DNA from: Prolixibacteraceae bacterium
GTDB lineage: Bacteria; Bacteroidota; Bacteroidia; Bacteroidales; Prolixibacteraceae
Assembly (NCBI GenBank): GCA_027858145.1
Contig: JAQIDF010000277.1
Coordinates: 1-6,509 of the forward strand
Length of the DNA: 6,509 nt
Direction: 5' to 3'
The first letter of the stretch is position 1; each line of letters begins with the position of its first letter. Position numbers and translations under genes: made by a program. This document shows, in pieces, positions 1 to 6,509 of this stretch. Below the pieces are notes generated by a model. The model was not told the DNA's origin. It worked only from the letters and a program-made list of their open reading frames with translations, and did no database searches.

Positions 1-1298
1 TCGCGGAATGATACGCCGGGAGCACCGGGGCCTTTTCTTTCGTGTGGCATAAAATATTCGAGGCCGGGTCTGTCGGGGTCGAAATCGCTCAGGTGGCCGG
101 CATCGCCATGCCCCATGCCGGTGGAGTAAAGGCCTGTTCCATTGTTATCGATGGCACAGGCACCGTATATTATCTCGTCGCATCCGTCGTTGTCAGCATC
201 GCCTACGGCCAGGTTGTGATTTCCTTGTCCGGCATAGGCTTCGTTTCCGGGAGTATTGCTGTCGAAAGTCCATACATGACTGATTTGCCCGTTGCGGTAG
301 TTCCAGGCAGCCAGCACAGTGCGCGTGTAATATCCGCGAGCCATAACAAGGCTGGGGCGTTTACCATCAAGATAGGCTACGCAGGCCAGAAAACGATCTG
401 ACCGGTTACCATATCCATCGCCCCATGTCTCGTTTAATTTTTTTGGATTGTTCTCCGTTGTGCCATCCAATCGTGCGGGGATGTAGTTTGTAGTAGCCAG
501 TTCTTTACCTGTTTTACCATTGAAAACAGTGAGGTATTCTGGACCGGAAAGTATTTTTCCATCAATACGCCCGCCACTCGATCTGTAGTCGGCCTGGTCG
601 TCGTCGTTTTTAGCCGGTCCTTTGCTTAAAAACGATCCGGTACCGTCTTTTGTTCCGGGCGCTGTTTTGCACGCAATTTCAGCAATACCGTCGCCATCGA
701 GGTCGTAAACCATAAACTGGGTGTAATGTGCTCCTTCGCGTATGTTTTTGCCGAGGTTGATTTTCCACATCAGCGTACCGTCTAGCTTGTAGGCTTGCAA
801 TACAGGTTCGTCGGTAAAGCCCTGGTGTGAATTGTCATGCCCCCGGCCATTAACATGGATAACGATTTCGTACTGACCGTCGCCGGTAAGGTCGCCAACC
901 GATGCATCGCCCGGCGCATAACCTTCGGGAAGTTTAAGCGGTATTTCAATGTAGTTGTTTTCCATAACCGATGCAGTTTGCTTATCGTTCAATTCTTCAC
1001 CGTCAACCACTGACTTAACCTGGTACGTCGATTTCACCATGCCATCGTTGTCTGTGTAGTTTGATGCTCCCGATACGGGTATGCTTGCAATTTTTTCTGA
1101 ATCGCGATAAATATTGAACGCTGTATTTTCGTATTCGCTGGCTAAAATGCGCCAGCTCAGAAATACACCATTATCGGTTTTTACAGCTACTAAACCCCTG
1201 TCAAGGTTCTCCATTTGTCGTTGTGCGCTTGCCATAAAAGCTGTTGCTAAAATGATAAGCAACATTGTTAAACTTTTAATGCTGATGTTATTTTTCAT
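1..1298 (-). CDS. PL11 rhamnogalacturonan lyase, secreted, 3' end cut by window edge
   Basis: This gene encodes the first 432 residues of a rhamnogalacturonan lyase, which cleaves the alternating rhamnose-galacturonate backbone of rhamnogalacturonan I by beta-elimination. I translated it from the ATG at 1298; it stays open to base 1. A signal peptide with an ASA|Q cleavage site covers about residues 1-25. A fibronectin-like N-terminal domain follows (about 30-115), then the start of the eight-bladed PL11 propeller. PL11 hallmarks are EGAHYTQFMVYDLDGDG (188-204), WGDGYGNRSDRF (292-303) and GMGHGDAGHLSDFDPDRPG (394-412). Asp-rich calcium-site-like loops lie at 136-141, 199-204 and 367-372. Family members are usually about 600 residues, so roughly the last third, including part of the active site, lies outside. 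The start overlaps the stop of the SGNH remnant by 11 bp, which suggests translational coupling. The type I signal peptide points to the periplasm or beyond rather than a lipid anchor. Family assignment is very secure; endo versus exo mode is not visible. Confidence 0.95.
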   Translation of the reverse strand, partial: MKNNISIKSLTMLLIILATAFMASAQRQMENLDRGLVAVKTDNGVFLSWRILASEYENTAFNIYRDSEKIASIPVSGASNYTDNDGMVKSTYQVKSVVDGEELNDKQTASVMENNYIEIPLKLPEGYAPGDASVGDLTGDGQYEIVIHVNGRGHDNSHQGFTDEPVLQAYKLDGTLMWKINLGKNIREGAHYTQFMVYDLDGDGIAEIACKTAPGTKDGTGSFLSKGPAKNDDDQADYRSSGGRIDGKILSGPEYLTVFNGKTGKELATTNYIPARLDGTTENNPKKLNETWGDGYGNRSDRFLACVAYLDGKRPSLVMARGYYTRTVLAAWNYRNGQISHVWTFDSNTPGNEAYAGQGNHNLAVGDADNDGCDEIIYGACAIDNNGTGLYSTGMGHGDAGHLSDFDPDRPGLEYFMPHERKGPGAPGVSFR

Positions 1299-1491
1299 AA
1301 TCGTTCAGTTTTTTGATTATCGTTTTTTCAAACGAACCCCAATGTTCATAACCTTTTTCGCTTAAATGAACACCATCGTTGGTATATTCTTTAATCATCA
1401 TTCCCTCATCATTTACAAATTGAGAATAAAGGTCGATAAGGGAATAATATCCCTTTTCTTCATATTTTGTGAGCATATTGTTCACCTTCAC
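1288..1491 (-). pseudogene. C-terminal remnant of an SGNH/GDSL esterase
   Basis: This 67-codon frame resembles only the C-terminal third of an SGNH hydrolase. It reads a helix-like start, then the strand YYSLIDLYSQF (15-25), then NDGVHLSEKGYEHW (38-51), which carries the block V Asp39-x-x-His42 pair. The block I GDS serine, block II glycine and block III asparagine are absent, so it cannot be a working esterase. Upstream the frame is open for only six more codons before a TAA, and that stretch is the GH28 coding region. Possible starts are the GTG at 1491 or the ATG at 1476. It overlaps GH28 by 32 bp and the PL11 start by 11 bp. The DNA here is AT-rich compared with the neighbouring PL11 gene. 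My reading is that a full-length acetyl- or methyl-esterase gene once stood between GH28 and PL11 and lost its 5' part by deletion. A functional micro-protein or an assembly error are less likely alternatives. Confidence 0.75.
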
Positions 1492-2845
1492 GATGGAAAG
1501 TAAAGCCTTTTACATTTTTATGTTTATGACTGAATGCCCTGATGGTATCGGCCACAACATTTTGCATCTGAATGTTTTTAATAGGCATTTCTGCCTGTGC
1601 TTCTATACTTGAAATGAAATCAACACTTTTGCTTTTTATGTTTTCAATGTATATGTCGGAAATGGGGGTTAATTTTACTTCGTAGGTTGGCACAATATCC
1701 CGCCATTGGTACAAAACGTCGGTTTCTACACCGAAGATACCATTGGATATGCTTCCGGCTTTGATGTTGCTTACATGAATGTTTTTAACGTAACCACCAC
1801 GTCGTTCGTTGGTTTTGATGTATATCAGGTGAAACATTTTTGCGCCATCGAGTACTTCGCAATTATCGATGAATACATTTTCAACACCACCTGAGAGTTC
1901 GCTTCCAATGGCTACCAGCTGATGCCCGTTTTTTACGGTACAGTTTCGCATGACCAGGTTTTTTGTAGGGGTATTCAGACGCCATGCATCCTGGTTGCGT
2001 CCCGATTTTATGGCGATGGCATCGTCGCCCTGATCGAACACGCAATTTTCGATGAGAATGTTCTGGCTCATTTCGGGGTCAACTCCGTCGTTGTTGTGCC
2101 CGTGTGCCATAACATTTACGTTGCGGATTACGATATTTTTCGATAGATAGGGATGAATGGTCCAGAAGGGGCTTCTGGAAATAGAAACACCTTCGAGCAG
2201 AATATTTTCGCAACGGTTGAACTGGATGAAGTGGGGGCGAAGGTTGGATGAATCATTTGTCATTACACGGTTTTCGACCGGTTTGTATTGTGCTGCTTCG
2301 TGGTAAAGCCATTTCAGGCTGTTCATGTGCGGTGCAGGGCGTCCAAACCATTTTTGCCAGGTGCCCATTTCGGCCTTCAACTCGCCACTGCCGGTTATGG
2401 CAATGTTTTCGCACTCGTAGGCATAAATTAATGGCGAATAATTGTAACACTCAAGACCTTCCCAGGTTGTATGTACCGCAGGCAGATAATCTTTTGGATT
2501 ATCGGAAAAAAGCAGTGTTGCACCTTCTTCAATATGGAGGTTTACATTGCTTTTGAAATGAATTTTTTTGGTAAGCCATTCGCCTTTGGGAATTACCACA
2601 ATTCCGCCTCCGTTTTTATGTGCTTTATCAATAGCGGTTGCAATTGCTTTTACATTTTTATCAATATCCCCGGGCTCGGCACCAAAGTCGGTTATGACGA
2701 ACTTTTTCACACCAGAAAAATCAGGTATGGTGATGGCCGGCATATCAAATGGTGCTTCAACTTCAATGGTTTGGGTGGATATTTTGCTTGAACACGAAGC
2801 TAAAAAGATAGCTATTACGAAAATTGGTAAAATAACATGTTTCAT
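1460..2845 (-). CDS. GH28 polygalacturonase / rhamnogalacturonan hydrolase-like lipoprotein
   Basis: This 461-residue protein is a GH28 right-handed parallel beta-helix, a family that hydrolyses alpha-1,4-galacturonic acid linkages in pectin. The N-terminus ends in a lipobox LASC with Cys18 as the likely lipidated residue. The helix opens with the typical ITDFGAEPGD (51-60), followed by KNGGGIVVIPKGEW (77-90). Active-site motifs are NNDG at 251-254 (the NTD motif, Asp253), DQGDDAIAIKSG (271-282, Asp274 and Asp275), GHQLVAIGSELSGG (307-320, His308 in place of the usual GHG) and YIKT (342-345, in place of RIKT). The inverting acids are therefore present, while the flanking subsite residues differ from classic endo-polygalacturonases, so an exo-acting or rhamnogalacturonan-directed enzyme is possible. 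The ATG at 2845 is chosen because it gives the lipoprotein signal; it lies 23 bp after the preceding stop, without a clear Shine-Dalgarno motif. The last 11 or so residues are read out of frame from SGNH-derived DNA, so the natural C-terminus has probably been replaced. Confidence 0.92.
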   Translation of the reverse strand: MKHVILPIFVIAIFLASCSSKISTQTIEVEAPFDMPAITIPDFSGVKKFVITDFGAEPGDIDKNVKAIATAIDKAHKNGGGIVVIPKGEWLTKKIHFKSNVNLHIEEGATLLFSDNPKDYLPAVHTTWEGLECYNYSPLIYAYECENIAITGSGELKAEMGTWQKWFGRPAPHMNSLKWLYHEAAQYKPVENRVMTNDSSNLRPHFIQFNRCENILLEGVSISRSPFWTIHPYLSKNIVIRNVNVMAHGHNNDGVDPEMSQNILIENCVFDQGDDAIAIKSGRNQDAWRLNTPTKNLVMRNCTVKNGHQLVAIGSELSGGVENVFIDNCEVLDGAKMFHLIYIKTNERRGGYVKNIHVSNIKAGSISNGIFGVETDVLYQWRDIVPTYEVKLTPISDIYIENIKSKSVDFISSIEAQAEMPIKNIQMQNVVADTIRAFSHKHKNVKGFTFHREGEQYAHKI

Positions 2846-2868
2846 CTGTGTGAATATTATTAAGTGTG

Positions 2869-3879
2869 CTACTTTTTCAAATTGGTTTTTACCGGCTCAT
2901 CTCTCTCGCAGGTAATTTCCCCGTTTTCGTAAAACAGTTCGGTTACCTGTATCGAGCTACGGCGTTTTTCGTATTCCAGCGAGTCGGGTATTTCGGGACG
3001 TCGTCCCGGGTGGGTAAAGTAGAATACGAAGGCACGTTCGTCCTGTACAACCACATCGGGGTGTCCGCCCATAACTTTATCGTCGATGCCGGTGCCGGGC
3101 TTTTCGAGTATGTTTTCAGGTTGTCTGTTCCAGTTTTCAAGGTCGTCAGACTGATAGACTGCCAGCCCTTGCCAGGCATCAATTACCATCCGGTAAGTAT
3201 CGTGCCAGCGGAACACTTTGGCGCCTTCGCCACGGAACGATCCACCGGCTTTTCCTTTGTCGATCCAGTTATACAGATTGGGGCTGTCGGCATAATACAT
3301 GGTTTTTCCTTCGGCTTCGTTGTTATACCACATGCGCCAGTTGCCGTCGGGCATTTGTATTACACAGGCATCGATAACTTTTTCGGAGGCCAGGTTCAGT
3401 TTCGATTCAAAATCCCAGTCGATGCCATTTTTACTGGTTAGATGTACAATCCAGCGCGGATGTCTCCAATCGGTAAAAACGCCGGGAACATAAGTGAGGT
3501 ACATGTGGTAAAGCCCTTCATGTTCGATAACCTCAGGCGCCCAGTGAGTGTATTCTGTTACGGGGCGGTAATTGATGTTGCAGGTGTCGCGGTATTGCCA
3601 TGTAGCGCCACCATCGGCCGATTCGGCAATGCCTATGCGAGTGCCATGTACCCAGTCAACCCCTTCCGATTTTTCGAGGTTAGCACGGCGGTTGGTGTAG
3701 TACATAAACCATTTCTGTTCGGGTTTATTCCAGATAACCACCGGGTCGGCTGCACCATCGTGAACCGGGTCGCGGAATAAGGGTTTGTCGGCTGTTTGGG
3801 ATTGTTTCTGATCGGTTTTACATGCTGTACCTAACGTGATAAATATTAAAAGAAGCGTGGTTAATGTCGTTACTTTCAT
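2869..3879 (-). CDS. GH43-like five-bladed beta-propeller lipoprotein, specificity unknown
   Basis: This 336-residue protein has the layout of the five-bladed propeller glycosidases (GH43/GH32/GH117 type). A hydrophobic leader ends in GTAC, with Cys20 the likely lipidation site; the lipobox is relaxed but acceptable for Bacteroidota. Three acidic positions match the catalytic trio of these families: Asp41 or Asp45 in VHDGAADPVVIW (39-50) as base, Asp170 in VIDACVIQMPDGNW (168-181) as the pKa modulator, and Glu218 in RGEGAKVFRW (216-225) as acid. Blade signatures such as ESADGGATW (86-94), HWAPEVIEHEGLYHMYLTY (112-130) and YQSDDLENW (242-250) repeat through the protein. Its ATG overlaps the GH51 stop as ATGA, a strong sign of translational coupling. 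Context suggests removal of a side-chain sugar, such as arabinofuranose or galactose, from rhamnogalacturonan I. That is inference: I do not recognise a characterised subfamily, and the substrate cannot be read from the sequence. Confidence 0.8.
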   Translation of the reverse strand: MKVTTLTTLLLIFITLGTACKTDQKQSQTADKPLFRDPVHDGAADPVVIWNKPEQKWFMYYTNRRANLEKSEGVDWVHGTRIGIAESADGGATWQYRDTCNINYRPVTEYTHWAPEVIEHEGLYHMYLTYVPGVFTDWRHPRWIVHLTSKNGIDWDFESKLNLASEKVIDACVIQMPDGNWRMWYNNEAEGKTMYYADSPNLYNWIDKGKAGGSFRGEGAKVFRWHDTYRMVIDAWQGLAVYQSDDLENWNRQPENILEKPGTGIDDKVMGGHPDVVVQDERAFVFYFTHPGRRPEIPDSLEYEKRRSSIQVTELFYENGEITCERDEPVKTNLKK

Positions 3880-5846
3880 TTTAGATAGATTTTTATTAGG
3901 TTAACCGATTGTGGCTTTAGTTTTATTTCTGGCAACGTTTTTTGATACGGTTGCTTAATCGTTTCTATCTCGAAATTATTTTTTCCGCCAACTTCATTAT
4001 ATTCTAATACTTCTCCGCATAAAGTTTCAATTGTAATATGAGAATTTGATGCTTCTTTAGCACCTTGAGTTTCAATCGTAACATTTTTATCAGTTGTTGC
4101 AACATTAACCAGTTTTACTAAAAGTTGGTTTTTATCAACATCAATGGTTGTACTGGCATATAAGCTATCCTGTCCGGTAAGGGGATTATTGTTGGTGTTG
4201 ATTTTCAGGGATTTGTCGCCTTTGTTTTGGGCGAAAATCTGCTGAACCATGTAGTTTGGAGTAGGCGTTGCTTCGAGGTTGTTAAACCAAATCATGTCGG
4301 GATTCCATTGCCAGGCCTCTTTGTGAGCTAAAAGTGGGGCATAGGCTGTCATGGTTACAATATCAGCATTTCGTTCCAGTCCGGTCATATAAGCGGCTTC
4401 GGTAAGTGCAGCCCACCAGTTGTTACGGGCTTCGGGCGCTTTGTTTTCAATTTTTACATGAGAAGCATATTCACCAGCAAAAACCTTTGGCCCGTTACGA
4501 TCGAACGAGTCGTATCGATCAGCATTTTCCAGGAACCATTCCGGTGGTTTGTAATAATGCTCGTCAACAATATCCGCATTAAGTTTTTTTAATTCCTTCC
4601 AAAGGTAAGTATTGCGTTCATCAGTTGTAGGCCCGGCAGCCGAAATGATTTTAATTTCAGGATGCTCTTCTTTTAATACTTTGTGAAATTCTTTGTACCG
4701 TTCTATGTATTGTGATCCCCATTGTTCATTACCAATTCCAAGATAGGTGAGGTTGAATGGTTCGGGATGTCCCATTTCGGCACGTAATTTCCCCCATTTT
4801 GTGTTTTCTGTTCCATTAGCAAATTCAATTAAATCAAGTGCATCCTGAATATATGGTTCCATATCATCCATCGATGCAACTTCTTTTGAGTTGTATTGAC
4901 ATGCCATTCCGCAGTTCAGAATTGGTAAAGGCTCAGCATCCATATCTTCAGCAAGAAGAAAATATTCATAAAATCCAATACCATACGATTGAAAATAATC
5001 GGGAGTAAACCGATGTCTGAATTCGTCCATCCAGCGAGATTTTATGAGTACCCGGTCTTCAATAGGGCCTACCGTGTTTTTCCATTGGTAGCGGTTTTCG
5101 AGTGTGTAACCTTCAACAATGCAACCACCGGGAAAGCGAACGAAGCCTGGATTTAGATTGTCAAGAAGTTCTATAAGATCTGCTCGTAGCCCTTTTGGTC
5201 TGTTTTTCCATGTTTTTTGTGGAAAGAGTGAGATCATATCAAAATCGATTTGCCCGTTACCTTCGAAAGACACCCTGAGTTTTGCCTTTTCAACAGTTTT
5301 AGATGCGGTAAATGAGGTGCTGTATTCTTTCCATATACTTTCAGGTTCATCAATTGTGCCTTTGCCAATTACATTACCGTCAGAGTCGAGTAGCTCAATA
5401 TTTATTTTTATAGCCGGGTTTTGTGTTTTTGCCATGATATAAAAATTGTACTTCTCACCGGCTTTTATTCCCATGCCGCGAAATCCTTCATTTTCAACTC
5501 CTTGAATTTCTTTATCGTTTGAAAGGTTGGCGCGGAGAAAACGAGGGTTTTTACTGCCATTTTCTTTCCGGTTGATAATTAAAATTTCGCCTTTATTTAT
5601 ATCCAGGCCTTTTATTTTCCATCCCATGAGCGGATTACGGAATTCAAATGAGCGATTCTTTACCAATTCGGCATAAATACCGCCATCGGCCGAAAAGTTA
5701 ATATCCTCGAAAAAGATGCCCCACATAGTTGGGGCAACGTCTCCAATGGGATCTTTTACGTTGATTGTTAGTTTTTGCTGTGCTGATGTGCATATACTAG
5801 CTATAACAAACACTAGTATGAATGTACTGAGCTTTATTGTTGTCAT
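3876..5846 (-). CDS. GH51 alpha-L-arabinofuranosidase, secreted, with CBM-like insert
   Basis: This 656-residue retaining glycosidase removes terminal alpha-L-arabinofuranosyl residues from arabinan or arabinogalactan side chains of pectin. A type I signal peptide with a TSA|QQ site ends near residue 22. The GH51 N-terminal strand GIFFEDINFSADGGIYAELVKNRSFE (43-68 region) is followed by a beta-sandwich resembling a CBM4/9-type module (about 70-208). The (beta/alpha)8 barrel begins near NPGFVRFPGGCIVEG (232-246). The acid/base is Glu374 in GIGNEQWG (370-377), the nucleophile is Glu459 in FAGEYAS (456-462), and DEHYY is at 428-432. A C-terminal beta-sandwich occupies about 540-656. The length and order match secreted GH51 enzymes, with nothing missing. 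The ATG at 5846 follows the CE12 stop by 21 bp of AT-rich sequence without an evident Shine-Dalgarno motif, and the stop overlaps the next gene as ATGA. Base composition looks lower in GC than the beta-propeller and PL11 genes, which hints at a separate origin. Confidence 0.95.
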   Translation of the reverse strand: MTTIKLSTFILVFVIASICTSAQQKLTINVKDPIGDVAPTMWGIFFEDINFSADGGIYAELVKNRSFEFRNPLMGWKIKGLDINKGEILIINRKENGSKNPRFLRANLSNDKEIQGVENEGFRGMGIKAGEKYNFYIMAKTQNPAIKINIELLDSDGNVIGKGTIDEPESIWKEYSTSFTASKTVEKAKLRVSFEGNGQIDFDMISLFPQKTWKNRPKGLRADLIELLDNLNPGFVRFPGGCIVEGYTLENRYQWKNTVGPIEDRVLIKSRWMDEFRHRFTPDYFQSYGIGFYEYFLLAEDMDAEPLPILNCGMACQYNSKEVASMDDMEPYIQDALDLIEFANGTENTKWGKLRAEMGHPEPFNLTYLGIGNEQWGSQYIERYKEFHKVLKEEHPEIKIISAAGPTTDERNTYLWKELKKLNADIVDEHYYKPPEWFLENADRYDSFDRNGPKVFAGEYASHVKIENKAPEARNNWWAALTEAAYMTGLERNADIVTMTAYAPLLAHKEAWQWNPDMIWFNNLEATPTPNYMVQQIFAQNKGDKSLKINTNNNPLTGQDSLYASTTIDVDKNQLLVKLVNVATTDKNVTIETQGAKEASNSHITIETLCGEVLEYNEVGGKNNFEIETIKQPYQKTLPEIKLKPQSVNLIKIYLK

Positions 5847-5867
5847 GGTTTTTTATTTATTAGTTTA

Positions 5868-6509
5868 TCAGTTACCATCAGGTTTGATACTCTCGAACCT
5901 TGGACTCATGGGAACATCCCATTCATCGGGTATGGCCGGTTTTTGTGGATTGTAATTAGTATTGAAACGTATTATATGATTTTTCAAATCAATTGAGCTT
6001 TCTGATATTCCTTTGAGTACACATTTGGCTATTTCGTTTGCACCAAACGGGTTGAAATGGGTATTGTCGGCCAGTGCTTTATCCTGCCCCGGGAATGTAT
6101 TGGCCGGATACTGTACGAAAGCTTTTTTCGACGTTTCAGGCCCCCATGTTTCATATAAAACTTTAGTCATTTCGTTGAGGTCGATAAGGGGTACGTCGTA
6201 ATCTTCGGCCACTTTGCGCATAGCTGCCGGGTAGTCGCCGTGTGTGTATTCAATGATGCCTTCGCTGTTAAACGAGCGGCGTTGTGTTGGAGTTACCAGC
6301 ACAGGAATGCCTCCCTTATCGCGGGCGCGGGTTACGAATTCAACCAAAAGGTCGGTGAACGATTGCCACGGGCCAATACCTTCGCCCTTGCGTTTTTGGT
6401 CGTTATGCCCGAATTCAATAAACAGGTAGTCGCCGGGTTGCATGACCGATTCAATTTTGTCGAGCCTCCTTCTACCTTTAAAGGCTGCCAGCGAAGAACC
6501 CGATTCGGC
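5868..6509 (-). CDS. CE12 rhamnogalacturonan acetylesterase, 5' end cut by window edge
   Basis: These 213 residues are the C-terminal part of an SGNH-fold rhamnogalacturonan acetylesterase, which removes O-acetyl groups from galacturonate in the rhamnogalacturonan I backbone so that lyases and hydrolases can act. The frame is open to base 6509; the ATG at 6443 is internal, since family-like sequence (AESGSSLAAF) continues upstream of it. Visible catalytic blocks are the block II region glycine in AESG (1-4 of the fragment), block III FGHNDQK (33-39) and block V ADNTHFNPFG (147-156) with Asp148 and His151. VTPTQRRSFN (72-81) and the short tail ending in KPDGN are also typical of Bacteroidota CE12 proteins. 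The nucleophile serine of block I and any signal peptide are outside the window. The TGA stop lies 21 bp before the GH51 start, consistent with one transcript. Confidence 0.92.
   Translation of the reverse strand, partial: AESGSSLAAFKGRRRLDKIESVMQPGDYLFIEFGHNDQKRKGEGIGPWQSFTDLLVEFVTRARDKGGIPVLVTPTQRRSFNSEGIIEYTHGDYPAAMRKVAEDYDVPLIDLNEMTKVLYETWGPETSKKAFVQYPANTFPGQDKALADNTHFNPFGANEIAKCVLKGISESSIDLKNHIIRFNTNYNPQKPAIPDEWDVPMSPRFESIKPDGN

Larger units (their letters stand above)
1..6509 (-). other. Rhamnogalacturonan I-degrading PUL segment, single probable operon
   Basis: All six coding units lie on the minus strand with junctions of +21 bp, -4 bp, +23 bp, -32 bp and -11 bp in transcription order, which leaves no room for internal promoters or intrinsic terminators. 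The content (CE12, GH51, GH43-like propeller, GH28, SGNH remnant, PL11) is coherent for rhamnogalacturonan I and its arabinose-rich side chains. Two proteins are predicted lipoproteins (GH28 and the propeller) and two have type I signal peptides (GH51 and PL11); the CE12 N-terminus is not visible. SusC/SusD-like transporters, a hybrid two-component or AraC-type regulator, and GH105/GH106 enzymes, which usually accompany such loci, are not in this slice and should lie beyond either edge. Confidence 0.8.

Noticed and set aside
42..401. 119-codon open frame on the plus strand
   Set aside because: It is antisense to the clear PL11 coding sequence and its translation shows no family motifs.
2253..2450. 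65-codon minus-strand frame inside GH28
   Set aside because: It is a shifted-frame shadow of GH28, whose own frame is continuous and conserved through this region.
2994..3008. Inverted repeat with 6-bp arms and 3-bp loop (CGGGAC / GTCCCG)
   Set aside because: It lies within propeller codons for Pro-Gly-Arg-Arg-Pro, has no T-tract, and a terminator there would interrupt the gene; chance in GC-rich coding DNA is enough.
2866..3441. 191-codon open frame on the plus strand
   Set aside because: It lies wholly antisense to the propeller gene, shows no recognisable domain, and is explained by the codon composition of the real gene on the other strand.
5847..5867. Possible promoter in the AT-rich gap between CE12 and GH51
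   Set aside because: At 21 bp it is too short for a Bacteroidota -33/-7 promoter, and no TTTG or TAnnTTTG pair is visible.
5868..6443. CE12 gene starting at the internal ATG at 6443
   Set aside because: The frame is open upstream to the window edge and encodes family-like sequence there, so the true start lies outside the window.

Overview
The window is an internal slice of a pectin-degradation gene cluster from a member of the Bacteroidota. The evidence is a run of secreted carbohydrate-active enzymes, all on the minus strand, with short or overlapping junctions, Bacteroidota-type signal peptides and lipoboxes, and no clear Shine-Dalgarno motifs. A marine or gut Bacteroidales/Marinilabiliales-like host is plausible, but the genus cannot be fixed from the sequence. 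No SusC/SusD pair, regulator, RNA gene, mobile element or CRISPR array is present, so this looks like the enzyme section of a polysaccharide utilization locus (PUL) that continues past both edges.

Transcription runs from the high-coordinate end to the low-coordinate end. In that order: (1) the C-terminal part of a CE12 rhamnogalacturonan acetylesterase, cut by the right edge (5868-6509); (2) a complete GH51 alpha-L-arabinofuranosidase with a carbohydrate-binding-like insertion (3876-5846); (3) a GH43-like five-bladed beta-propeller lipoprotein of unassigned specificity (2869-3879), whose start overlaps the GH51 stop by 4 bp; (4) a GH28 polygalacturonase-like lipoprotein (1460-2845); (5) a 67-codon remnant of an SGNH/GDSL esterase that keeps only the C-terminal Asp-His block (1288-1491), overlapping GH28 by 32 bp; (6) the N-terminal two-thirds of a PL11 rhamnogalacturonan lyase (1-1298), overlapping the remnant by 11 bp and cut by the left edge.

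Together the genes fit breakdown of rhamnogalacturonan I. The acetylesterase exposes the backbone, GH51 and possibly the beta-propeller trim arabinose-rich side chains, and PL11 and GH28 cleave the backbone or the oligogalacturonides. There is no gene-free stretch longer than 23 bp, so no internal promoter or terminator is expected and none was seen.

The most notable feature is the SGNH remnant. It looks like a deletion scar in which most of an esterase gene, and probably the native C-terminus of GH28, has been lost while the tightly packed operon structure was kept. The beta-propeller lipoprotein is the best candidate for an undescribed activity.
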